64,000 bases of DNA, taken from the NCBI GenBank assembly GCA_012514145.1, contig JAAZAV010000028.1, positions 1-64,000 of the forward strand, in the 5' to 3' direction. This DNA comes from Clostridiales bacterium. GTDB taxonomy: Bacteria > Bacillota > Clostridia > Oscillospirales > CAG-272. Every line of letters starts with the position of its first letter. The stretch's first letter is position 1. Below, piece after piece: positions 8,145-15,848 of this stretch. The position numbers and the translations under genes were made by a program. The notes beneath the pieces were generated by a model. It was given only the letters and a program-made list of their open reading frames with translations, made no database searches and was not told the DNA's origin.

Positions 8145-9428
8145 TTAAAACTCATGCTCCTCCCCCCGATAGGTATATGATCCGCTCAGGCTCCGCAGCG
8201 TCGAGCCGTCGGTGTTGACCTCACGGGGGCGGGTGTCGTAATAGCTGTCGATAAGGTTCAGCTTCAGCCCCTCAACAGTCAGGTTTCTGACCTCCCGGGC
8301 GTTAAAAATGGCGTCGCCCCGGCTTGCGCCGGTCTTTATCTCGTGCTCGATGTCGGTTAGTTCCACATTGCGCAGGACGATGTCGGAAATCGCGCCCCTG
8401 TTGCCGTTGATGCTCACGCAGCACTTGCAGCCGGTGCGGTAGCCGTCGAAGGTTATGCGGGATATCTCCGCCTCATTGGCGTTCATTGTGAGGGGTATGC
8501 CCACGTCGTCGCCTGTTATATTTCGGAAAACCATGTCGGATATCGGCACGCAGCCCCGCCCCTTCCAGCCGGTCATGAAGCCGAGCCCCTGACCCGAGCG
8601 GGGAATATTGATATCCGATATATTGACAAATCGTATGCGGCCGGTTCCCACGCCTACGCGGAAGGCGCAGACCGAGGTTGACAGCACGCAATTAGAGATA
8701 GACACATACTCGCAGACCTTACCCGGGTCGGAGAGCCGTTTCGCGTCGCCGCGAATGGCTATTGCGTCGTCGCCCGTGTCTATGATGCAGTCGGACACGG
8801 TCACATATCTGGAGCTGTCGATGTCTATGCCGTCGGTGTTGGCGTGGGTTCTGTGTCCGAAGATTTTGACCCCCCGCACCTGCACATATTCGCAGCCGTG
8901 GAAGAACAGGTACCAGCAGGTGCCGTTGCGCAGCGTGATGTCGGTGACCCGCACATGGCTGCACTCGATGAAGCAGACGATCTGACCCGGTCTCAGCGGC
9001 GCTCCCTCGGCTACCTGGTAGTAGCCGTCCTGCCAGCTGTAATGGTTGCCTCCCAGTCTCGCGCCGCCGTAGAATGCCTCTGCCGCGCCCTCAATTACGC
9101 CGCCGCCGCTTATCGCCACATTGGTGCGCTCGTGGGCGATTATCAGGTGTTTGCCGCACCAGCCCTCCGGCTCGCAGTCGAAGTTCTGGGGATAGTCGGA
9201 GGTTTCGTTGTAGTCGGCAAGGTCGGAGGACGCCCGCAGCACCGCGCCGTGCTCCAAGTGCAGTTCAACGTTGTCACGCAGCCATAATGTACCCGTTATA
9301 TACCTGCCCGCCGGTATATTTACCACTCCTCCGGTCACGCCGCAGGCGTCTATCGCCGCCTGTATCGCCCCGGTGCAGAGCGCGGAGCCGTCGGCCTTCG
9401 CTCCGAAATCGGTTATGTTGTATATCAT
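8145..9428 (-). CDS. GH28-like polygalacturonase/rhamnogalacturonase family protein
   Basis: A 427-residue right-handed beta-helix protein. It starts with the typical pectate lyase/GH28 N-terminus (NITDFGAKADG). It has NTDGID at residues 197-202 and TGDDAIAI at 218-225, which supply the catalytic aspartates of GH28 (Asp199, Asp220, Asp221). The usual third motif, GHG, is not visible where expected; the segment reads VCAFRVGVGTGRIR. It is therefore a divergent member, perhaps acting on rhamnogalacturonan or a modified galacturonide. There is no signal peptide, so it should act in the cytoplasm on imported oligomers. It is the second gene of the GH32-like operon. Confidence 0.82.
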   Translation of the reverse strand: MIYNITDFGAKADGSALCTGAIQAAIDACGVTGGVVNIPAGRYITGTLWLRDNVELHLEHGAVLRASSDLADYNETSDYPQNFDCEPEGWCGKHLIIAHERTNVAISGGGVIEGAAEAFYGGARLGGNHYSWQDGYYQVAEGAPLRPGQIVCFIECSHVRVTDITLRNGTCWYLFFHGCEYVQVRGVKIFGHRTHANTDGIDIDSSRYVTVSDCIIDTGDDAIAIRGDAKRLSDPGKVCEYVSISNCVLSTSVCAFRVGVGTGRIRFVNISDINIPRSGQGLGFMTGWKGRGCVPISDMVFRNITGDDVGIPLTMNANEAEISRITFDGYRTGCKCCVSINGNRGAISDIVLRNVELTDIEHEIKTGASRGDAIFNAREVRNLTVEGLKLNLIDSYYDTRPREVNTDGSTLRSLSGSYTYRGEEHEF

Positions 9429-9533
9429 TTTCCCCTCCGTTTTGTGCTGAGTATACGCGGATAAATGTAATGTGTTTTTTACGGCGATGTATTGATACTG
9501 TTTTGTGAGTTTAACTTCCGTATGCCTGTGCCG

Positions 9534-10763
9534 TCACGCCATTTCCCTGACCGGGAAATATCTCATCTCGCCGTTCTCGTCGGTGTCGGCTTCAAGGAAG
9601 GTCATGCTGCCCGCGTAGCCGCCCATGCCCTTAAATCCAGTGAAAATGATGCGCTCTCCCTTAAATACCCCCGCTTTCGGCACCGAACTGCAGGGGATAT
9701 GCGGCTCCTTCGGCTCCCGCCAGCCGTCGAAGGGGCGGTCGGAAATCAGATACTGACCTTTTCCGTGATGGCTGAAAATGAGGTAATATCTGCCCCTGTA
9801 CTCGAAATAGTCGGAACATTCGGGCTGACTGCCGTCGGGCGAGATATAGATGCTCTCGGGCAGTTCCTCCCACCTGCCGCCGTCGCGGGATACGAGATGC
9901 GCCAGCGCGCCCCTGTCGATCGCGACCTCGCTTGTGGTGACGAACATATGGAGCAGTCCGTCGGCGCCGCGGATCACCTTGGGGTCTCTCGCCGATTCCC
10001 GGTGGTATTTCTCGCTGAGCGTGAAGGCGAAATCCCTGTCCTTCGAGAAATGCCAACCGTCCTCGGATATCGAGCGCTGTATCGTGGCGGGACTGCCGTC
10101 CGATTTGCGCACCGTGTAGTAGAGGTAATGCCGCCCGCCGTCGAATATGTGGCTGCCGGTGCATATAGAGCCCTCGGAGGGGTCGTCGATCTCCACCGCC
10201 ATGGGATGGATATCCCAGTTCACAAGGTCGGCGGTGGAAATATGCTCCCACTGATGGGCGCCCTTGCCCCATTTGGCTTTGTGGTGGTGTCTGTCCTTTA
10301 GCCATAGCACATGGTAGCGGCCGCCGTGCACATAGGGCATACAGTCGCCCACGAACACGCCGCCGCCGGGATACCAGCCCTCGGCGCCGGTGATATGCCC
10401 GATAACCGCCGGCTGTTCTTTCTTCTCGGGCATGGGCAGTTCCCGAATGTCGGCGGGCATGAGTATCTTTTCGGCTCCCCCGCCGCAGAAGAGCGCCTCG
10501 CCCCAGGGCCATTCCTCGTCCTTTATCTCGCCGTTTACGTAAAGCTCTATGCGGTAATCGCGCAGCACCAGGCGTATTTCGTCTCCCGGCGCCGCCTCGC
10601 CGCGCAGGTACAGCGGACGTTCGTTCGCCGTGTAGCTCAGCGCCGCCCTCACCTTTCCGTCGGAGAAGCAAACCGTGAATACCTCTCTGCCGTCTCTTGT
10701 CACGCAAAGCTGTTTTTCCGCGTCCGTCAGTGTGAATGATATGTGTTTTGTCATGTCTGTCAT
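9534..10763 (-). CDS. GH32-like five-bladed-propeller glycosidase with N-terminal beta domain
   Basis: About 409 residues if translation starts at the second ATG (10763), which is 9 bases from GGAGG; an ATG 6 bases further upstream is only 3 bases from it. Residues about 120-410 have the GH32/GH68 layout: VGDCMPYV in place of the nucleophile motif (Asp near 140), ARDPKV (the RDP motif near 260) and QPECSDYF (the EC acid/base motif near 315). These enzymes cleave fructosides, but near relatives can act on other furanosides. The first 120 residues look like the beta-sandwich that normally follows the propeller, so domain order seems reversed. No signal peptide. First gene of its operon, behind a promoter with a palindromic operator. 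Confidence 0.75.
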   Translation of the reverse strand: MTDMTKHISFTLTDAEKQLCVTRDGREVFTVCFSDGKVRAALSYTANERPLYLRGEAAPGDEIRLVLRDYRIELYVNGEIKDEEWPWGEALFCGGGAEKILMPADIRELPMPEKKEQPAVIGHITGAEGWYPGGGVFVGDCMPYVHGGRYHVLWLKDRHHHKAKWGKGAHQWEHISTADLVNWDIHPMAVEIDDPSEGSICTGSHIFDGGRHYLYYTVRKSDGSPATIQRSISEDGWHFSKDRDFAFTLSEKYHRESARDPKVIRGADGLLHMFVTTSEVAIDRGALAHLVSRDGGRWEELPESIYISPDGSQPECSDYFEYRGRYYLIFSHHGKGQYLISDRPFDGWREPKEPHIPCSSVPKAGVFKGERIIFTGFKGMGGYAGSMTFLEADTDENGEMRYFPVREMA

Positions 10764-10826
10764 ATGCATGTGCCTCCTTGGTATGCGGGCATGCGCCTCC
10801 CCCCGCTTCGGGTGTTGTTTGATATG

Positions 10827-10872
10827 TATTCGTTCACGAATATATTATAGCCGCCGCGCGGGCTGTTTGCAA
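10827..10872 (-). promoter_or_regulatory. Promoter with overlapping palindromic operator for the GH32-like operon
   Basis: On the minus strand: -35 TTGCAA (10872-10867), a 17-base spacer, -10 TATAAT (10849-10844), then at the start site a perfect inverted repeat TATTCGT-GA-ACGAATA (10842-10827). A 16-bp palindrome placed at +1 is typical for repression by GntR- or LacI-type regulators. No such regulator gene lies in the window. Confidence 0.7.
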
Positions 10873-10907
10873 GTGTCGGTTTCGCAAGATGCCGGGGGTG
10901 TTATAAC

Positions 10908-10944
10908 AAATAGAGGGTACCATACAAAACGGTACCCTCTATTT
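10908..10944 (-). terminator. Rho-independent terminator after the second lipoprotein gene
   Basis: A 14-bp perfect stem AAATAGAGGGTACC/GGTACCCTCTATTT around a 9-base loop, followed on the minus strand by a T-containing tail (GTTATAAC). It lies 23 bases after the stop codon of the gene at 10968-12470 and separates the two carbohydrate operons. The stem is symmetric enough to work in both directions. Confidence 0.85.
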
Positions 10945-10967
10945 ATTATGTCATTATGTCGCGAACA

Positions 10968-12470
10968 TCAATAATCAGCGATAAACTCCTCAAGTTTGAC
11001 CTTTACCGCCGGCTCCATGGCCGCCCAGGTTGAGGCGAAGCCGATATCCGGGCTCTTGAGAATAATTCTGCCGATGACGCCAAGATTGTCCAGAACGCCG
11101 GCGTAGGCATAGCCGAAATCGGTGATAACGCTGTCGTGGATAAGCTCGATCATCTCCACGGTGTCGGGGTCGCGGGAATACTTGTCCTTCAGCGTATACT
11201 CGTAGTAGGCGGCAAGGACGCTGCAGTGGTTCTCATAGCACATGGCCTCCAGCATGGCTGTGCTTATGTCGGGGCGGGCACAGGTCGCCGGCAGACAGAA
11301 AACCGTGCTGGAATTCTGAACCAGCGCCCGGTATTCGTCCTGAGTCTCGTCCAGTTTGGGATAGGGAACTATGCCGTAATCGTCCTCCATGTCCCGCAGG
11401 TAGTCGGCTGTCTCGAACCAGTAGGGCAGAAAGCTGATGCTGCCCGAGGCGAATCTGGGCACCGACTGCAGAAGATAATTATCGTCGCCCACAATTGTGC
11501 CCTCGGTGTGATAGTAGAGGTTGTTCAGCTTCTCATAGATTTTCGCGGCGGTTTCGGTGTTCATGTCAAGATAGGGCACGCCGTCTTTGTCAACCGAGGT
11601 GGTGCGGAGTCCCGCCGTGAAGGAGAAGTGATCCGCCACCGCGATATTGGTCACCGATATGCCGTAGCGGTCTCCGTCGTTCACCGCGCCGTCGCCGTTC
11701 AGGTCGGAGTAGAATTCCGACGCGTAGCCGGTGAGCACGTCCAGCGTCCAGCCCCCGCCGCGCACCATATCATACAGCTTGTCGGGGGAGCCGTGCAGCC
11801 CCGAGTATTGGGTGGTGTTGAAGAACATGGCGCTCATGCGGGCAATCATCAGCAGGCAGATGTCGCCCACCACGAAATACATGTTCTTCCCGCCGGGCAT
11901 CATGGAGCGGGTGTAGCCGGCGTTCCACCAGGGTTTCTCAATGTCCAGGTATTTATCGCCGTAAAGGTTGAGATATATGTGCGTCCCCACCACCTTCAGC
12001 GCCTTTGACTGACCCCAGACTATAACGTCGTATTCCGCGTCGCCTGCCAAAATGGAGTTCTGCACCTCGGCGGGCATGTCGGCGGCTCCCGCGTTTCCCT
12101 TTTCGATGTAGGCGAATTTTACATTCAGCTGCTCCTCCACCCTGCGGTTGCGGTTGTATACCGCGTCGCCCAGGATGTCGCCGCTCTCCTCCTCCATGCG
12201 TATTTCGTTGCGGATTATGCCGTCCACGCCCCGTATGAGGAAGGTGGCGGTGTAGCCGTCAAAGTCAAGCTCGGGCAGGTCGGATTTGATTTCGGTCTCA
12301 GCCGTTTCGCTTTCGGGCCGGGTGTCGGCTGTTGAATCGGAGACGGTCGTCACATCATCCCCTTCGCCGCCCGTCCCCCCGGAGCATGCCGCAAGCAGAG
12401 GCAGCAGAGACAGCAGAAGCGCGAATGCCGTCAGCAGCGATATCGCCGCAATGGTCTTTTTCATTTTCAA
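10968..12470 (-). CDS. Extracellular solute-binding lipoprotein (ABC sugar transporter type), paralogue
   Basis: A 500-residue lipoprotein with signal peptide and lipobox ending LLAAC, then a Gly/Asp/Thr/Glu linker. The mature domain matches family 1 sugar-binding proteins, with DYGIVPYPKLDETQDEY almost identical to its paralogue at 5523-7043. An EF-hand-like loop, DLNGDGAVNDGDRYG, is present. The first codon is uncertain: a TTG at 12470 lies 7 bases from GGGGGG, while an ATG at 12464 has a longer spacing; either gives the same signal peptide. It ends an apparent operon with ferredoxin, FAD oxidoreductase and esterase genes. As with its paralogue, no permease genes are nearby. Confidence 0.87.
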   Translation of the reverse strand: MKMKKTIAAISLLTAFALLLSLLPLLAACSGGTGGEGDDVTTVSDSTADTRPESETAETEIKSDLPELDFDGYTATFLIRGVDGIIRNEIRMEEESGDILGDAVYNRNRRVEEQLNVKFAYIEKGNAGAADMPAEVQNSILAGDAEYDVIVWGQSKALKVVGTHIYLNLYGDKYLDIEKPWWNAGYTRSMMPGGKNMYFVVGDICLLMIARMSAMFFNTTQYSGLHGSPDKLYDMVRGGGWTLDVLTGYASEFYSDLNGDGAVNDGDRYGISVTNIAVADHFSFTAGLRTTSVDKDGVPYLDMNTETAAKIYEKLNNLYYHTEGTIVGDDNYLLQSVPRFASGSISFLPYWFETADYLRDMEDDYGIVPYPKLDETQDEYRALVQNSSTVFCLPATCARPDISTAMLEAMCYENHCSVLAAYYEYTLKDKYSRDPDTVEMIELIHDSVITDFGYAYAGVLDNLGVIGRIILKSPDIGFASTWAAMEPAVKVKLEEFIADY

Positions 12471-12553
12471 TATGTTCCCCCCATATCGTCATGTTTGCCG
12501 CGTGTGTTGTGTGTGCGTTTAATGTGTGCAGCGTGTGCAGCGTGTGCCCTGCA

Positions 12554-13819
12554 TTACGCCAATCCCCACGCCGGCTTGTCCCACAGCGCGCATTCCATCT
12601 GGGCGAAGACCCGCATGACGCTGCCTCTGCCCAGGTCCGCGCACACGGTATCCGGGTCAAGGGGTTTGCCGCCGAAGGCGGGCGGGAAGATGTCCTCGAG
12701 ACCGAACTTATCGGGCAATTGCACACCCGTGATGTTCGCGGCGCACTCGTCGGTGGTGAGAGCGTCGGCTGGGAAATCGGCTCTGACCGTCTCGGGGCCG
12801 CGGATGCCCTCGGGATCCTCGGCGGTAACCGGCTCCATTGGGAAGTGCCTGCCGAAGAAGGCGAGAATAGCCAGCCTGTCCGCCTCCTCCCAGGAGTGGG
12901 CGGTCTGCAGGGCTTTGGCGTAAAACGCCCCCGCCGGCGCCCCCGAAAGCTTATAGGACGCGGCGGCTTTTCTCATGCTGCGGTTGAAATACTCCACGGG
13001 GATTAGGTGATCCCTCTCACCCTGGCTCACATAGAGGGGACGGGGCGACATGAGCGCCAGGCTCTCCCACATCTCCAGCTTCGGCAGCACGCCGGGCAGA
13101 AGGTTGCAGGCGCAGTGTCCCCGTTCCTTGGCGAAGATGTAGCCGAATTCCGAGGGATAGCCGGTGGAGGCAACGGCTCCCAGCTCGGGCGACAGGGCGG
13201 CAAGGAAGGTTGTCAGCGTGCCTCCTCCCGAGTTGCCGCAAGCGCCGATATAGCGCGGGTCGCACACTCCAGATTGGCATACCCGGCGGATGACCGCCAC
13301 AGTCTCCATCACTATCATGCCCTGCAGGGATATCCCGCAGGCGAGGGGCCCCAGCGACTGCCAGTGTCCGAAGTCTTTGCGGCAGCCCTGTCCTATGTTC
13401 TCTATAAGCAGCGCCGAAGCTCCCGAACGCACAATGTTGAGCGCCATCTGCTGGTATCCCGCGTAGAGCCTTCCGTCGGCGCCGTGCCCCGGACAGACCA
13501 GTATCAGCGGCAGCTTTTCGGGGTTCGCCGTGTCGGGTGTGTAGAGCGACATTTCGCCCCAAAAGCGCTCCCAGCTTGTGAAAGTCAATTCGCGGATTGT
13601 ATATCCTGGGCAGCGGGTGATTCTCTCGCCTTTTATCGTGATTCTCGGTATCAGCTCCTCACTGAAGCCCAATATCGAGCGGACCGAGCGCAGGATATCC
13701 TCCCTGTCGGGCTCCAGCCAGGGGCGGCGCAGAACTCTCGCAGCCCGGGCGGACGCGAAGCGGCGCTCGTATTCGTCGAAAACTTCAAGGGTGCGCATCA
13801 GTTTTTCGCTATCGGTCAT
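12554..13819 (-). CDS. Alpha/beta hydrolase, acetyl-xylan-esterase-like
   Basis: A 421-residue alpha/beta hydrolase of the large esterase type found in polysaccharide loci. The nucleophile elbow GNSGGG places Ser at 197, the acid is probably Asp270 in QGERDHLIP, and the base probably His308 in TAHSW. The PGHGADGR segment near 110 supplies the oxyanion region. No signal peptide is present, so it should deacylate imported oligosaccharides or sugars in the cytoplasm; the leaving group is unknown. GGAGGTGA precedes the ATG. It lies 34 bases after the FAD oxidoreductase gene and 83 bases before the lipoprotein gene, consistent with one operon. Confidence 0.8.
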   Translation of the reverse strand: MTDSEKLMRTLEVFDEYERRFASARAARVLRRPWLEPDREDILRSVRSILGFSEELIPRITIKGERITRCPGYTIRELTFTSWERFWGEMSLYTPDTANPEKLPLILVCPGHGADGRLYAGYQQMALNIVRSGASALLIENIGQGCRKDFGHWQSLGPLACGISLQGMIVMETVAVIRRVCQSGVCDPRYIGACGNSGGGTLTTFLAALSPELGAVASTGYPSEFGYIFAKERGHCACNLLPGVLPKLEMWESLALMSPRPLYVSQGERDHLIPVEYFNRSMRKAAASYKLSGAPAGAFYAKALQTAHSWEEADRLAILAFFGRHFPMEPVTAEDPEGIRGPETVRADFPADALTTDECAANITGVQLPDKFGLEDIFPPAFGGKPLDPDTVCADLGRGSVMRVFAQMECALWDKPAWGLA

Positions 13820-13853
13820 AATCTCACCTCCGATGCGGTTTGACCGTCGGGTT

Positions 13854-15356
13854 TTATCCGTTTCTGCTTATAAGCCGCTCGAATGAGCCGTAATCGGCAT
13901 CGGGCAGCGACGGGATTTTGCGGAAGGTCTGTCCGATGTTGAAATCCTTCTCCACCAGACGGCGCTGCAGTTCACCCACATCGAGAGCCCTGGGGGTTAC
14001 TCCCGCTTTCAGCGACATAGCCGCCGCCATGCCCGCCGCCTCGCCCAGCGCCATGCAGCACATGATGAGCCGGGTGCCCGACTGGCCGTTGACATCCGCC
14101 GAGATGTTGCGTCCCGCCGCCAGCACGTTCTCCAGCCGCACCGGTATCAGCGATCGGTAGGGAATATCGTAGTAGAAATATCGGTCGTCCTCGATAAGCT
14201 CCTTCATGTTTATCCTGGGCAGACCGTCATCCGGCGGGAACTGGGAACCCCAGCCCGCCCGGTTGGCGATGTACGCCTCACTGCCGTCGGGAAGGGTGCC
14301 CTTGAACCACTTCATGTTGCCCGAGACGGTGAAGCCGTGGAGGTCGAAGCCGTGCTGTGAAATGGCTATCACGTCGTCGAAGTGGCGGGCGTAGGCGATA
14401 TCCATGCCGGTGAAGACATATTCGCCTAAAATCCGCCGGCTCTCGCGCACGCCCAGCAGCGGAGCGGTGCAGGAGAGATAAGAATTTTCAAAGCCCGGAA
14501 CGCTCCCGCGTATGAATTCCGCCAAAATGCGGCACTGTTCCCGCCCTTCCAGATACATGCGGGTCAGGTCACGGTTGTCGGTGGGATAGCAGTTGCGCGA
14601 GTGGGCGAAGCAAATAGACACCTCGTCCTTGCCGCAGTTCTCGGGGCGACCGGGGATGTGGGTCATCCAGTTCAGGTGGTTGTCGATGTCATAGGGCAGG
14701 CGGCCGTCCGCCAACGCCTCGGGTATGAGCTTCTTCCACTGGGGGTCGGTCATGGCAAGCTCGCTCTTACGGTATTTGCCGTAATCCACGCTGCCGAGAA
14801 TGAATTCCAGCGAACAGCCCATGGACATGCCGTCCTCCGGTCTGCCGGTCATGGTCTCGCCCCCGGCATAGTAGACCAGGTCGGAATCGCCTGTCGCGTC
14901 GATAAAGCGGCTTCCCAGCACCGCTTTCCGCCCCGTCTTTGTCTGGATAACCACGCCCCGGACGGTGTCGCCCTCGACTATGGTATCCACCAGCGGGGTG
15001 ACAAACAGCAGCTCCACGCCGTACTTCGCCGCCATGCGGTCGAAGACCAATTTGTGCACCTCGGGGTCGGAGTTGCGGCGCCTCAGACCGTTCAGCGCCT
15101 CCAGTTCCTTGAAGAACTCGGCTCCCAGTCCCGACACGAAGTCCAGCGGGATATTTACCAGTCCCATGGTGGCAAGCCCGCCGAGAGCGGAGGTGTTCTC
15201 GAGCAGCAGGGTTTTCGCCCCCTCCCGCGCCGCCGCAAGAGCCGCGCCCGTGCCCGCCATGCCGCCTCCCGCCACAACCACATCATACTCGCCGAACACA
15301 GGCAGCGAACCGCCGTCGTACAGCACCTTGTCTTTTCCGATTCTGAAGTTTGTCAC
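13854..15356 (-). CDS. FAD-dependent oxidoreductase (FAD_oxidored family)
   Basis: A 500-residue flavoprotein. The dinucleotide-binding motif VVVAGGGMAGTGAA is at residues 27-40, with Glu53 at the end of the second strand. The LGGLATMG segment, a second FAD contact (RFIDATGDSD) and a C-terminal NGQSGTRLIMCCMALGEAAG motif are all typical of this family. Members occur often in polysaccharide-use loci and their reactions are mostly unknown. The start codon is GTG, 8 bases from GGAGG. A 2[4Fe-4S] ferredoxin gene lies 79 bases upstream on the same strand, which suggests electron transfer between the two (inference). A paralogue is at 60679-61941. Confidence 0.85.
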   Translation of the reverse strand: MTNFRIGKDKVLYDGGSLPVFGEYDVVVAGGGMAGTGAALAAAREGAKTLLLENTSALGGLATMGLVNIPLDFVSGLGAEFFKELEALNGLRRRNSDPEVHKLVFDRMAAKYGVELLFVTPLVDTIVEGDTVRGVVIQTKTGRKAVLGSRFIDATGDSDLVYYAGGETMTGRPEDGMSMGCSLEFILGSVDYGKYRKSELAMTDPQWKKLIPEALADGRLPYDIDNHLNWMTHIPGRPENCGKDEVSICFAHSRNCYPTDNRDLTRMYLEGREQCRILAEFIRGSVPGFENSYLSCTAPLLGVRESRRILGEYVFTGMDIAYARHFDDVIAISQHGFDLHGFTVSGNMKWFKGTLPDGSEAYIANRAGWGSQFPPDDGLPRINMKELIEDDRYFYYDIPYRSLIPVRLENVLAAGRNISADVNGQSGTRLIMCCMALGEAAGMAAAMSLKAGVTPRALDVGELQRRLVEKDFNIGQTFRKIPSLPDADYGSFERLISRNG

Positions 15357-15435
15357 AGTTTTATCCTCCTATAATCATCTCTGATCATTTGAACGGTTTT
15401 CTTCGTCTGATCGTGTTGATCGTGTGTACGCCCCG

Positions 15436-15627
15436 TCAATTCCCGGTCTCCTCGGGCTGAATGGCTCCGTTCTGGCAGTTGTCCCGGCATTTGCCGCAGC
15501 CGATGCACTTTTCACTGTCGATTTTCACCGAGACATCCTCAATAATAATGATTGCCGATACGGGACACTCGTAGACGCAGGACAGGCAGAGCACGCAGCC
15601 GCCCACCACGCGGTATTTGGTTTTCAT
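15436..15627 (-). CDS. 2[4Fe-4S] ferredoxin
   Basis: A 63-residue protein with two cysteine sets: Cys11, 14, 17 and 21 (CVLCLSCVYECP) and Cys41, 44, 47 and 51 (CIGCGKCRDNC). Each should bind a [4Fe-4S] cluster, so this is a low-potential electron carrier. The ATG at 15627 was chosen because the preceding residues are encoded by a duplicated leader sequence; GGGAGGTG lies about 14 bases upstream, and an in-frame GTG nearer to it is an alternative start. It is the first gene of the operon with the FAD oxidoreductase and lies divergent from the AraC gene. It probably shuttles electrons to or from the flavoprotein. Confidence 0.88.
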   Translation of the reverse strand: MKTKYRVVGGCVLCLSCVYECPVSAIIIIEDVSVKIDSEKCIGCGKCRDNCQNGAIQPEETGN

Positions 15628-15640
15628 CTTTATAACACGC

Positions 15641-15698
15641 ACCTCCCGTTGATGTTTTAAGATATGCACTTCCGTTGATATTTTAAGACATACGCCTC
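15641..15698 (-). repeat. Direct repeat in the ferredoxin leader
   Basis: Two adjacent near-identical units of about 27 bases, each on the minus strand containing TCTTAAAAYATCAACGG followed by a Shine-Dalgarno-like GGAGGTG or GAAGTG. The duplication includes the ribosome binding site region of the ferredoxin gene, so one unit is a pseudo-leader. It may be a recent tandem duplication or a regulatory repeat. Confidence 0.65.
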
Positions 15699-15717
15699 CG
15701 TCGCCGGCGATATATGC

Positions 15718-15746
15718 ATTATATCACGCCGCGGCGGCTGTGAAAA
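15718..15746 (-). promoter_or_regulatory. Probable promoter of the ferredoxin/FAD/esterase/lipoprotein operon
   Basis: Minus strand: -35 TTTTCA (15746-15741), 17-base spacer, -10 TATAAT (15723-15718). The poor -35 with a perfect -10 is what an activator-dependent promoter looks like, and the divergent AraC-family gene is the obvious candidate. The spacer contains the palindrome CCGCGG. Confidence 0.6.
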
Positions 15747-15799
15747 TATTAAATGTTATCATTATTTGCACAATTTTATCATTTTATCCTCTTCGGCGG

Positions 15800-15828
15800 T
15801 TGACATTGCGGGTGTTGATTGCTATACT
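15800..15828 (+). promoter_or_regulatory. Sigma-A promoter of the AraC-family gene
   Basis: -35 TTGACA (15800-15805), 17-base spacer, -10 TATACT (15823-15828). Transcription should start near 15835, leaving an unusually short leader of about 14 bases that is mostly the ribosome binding site GAGGTGATG. Confidence 0.8.
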
Positions 15829-15848
15829 TCGGTGTGAGGTGATGACCT

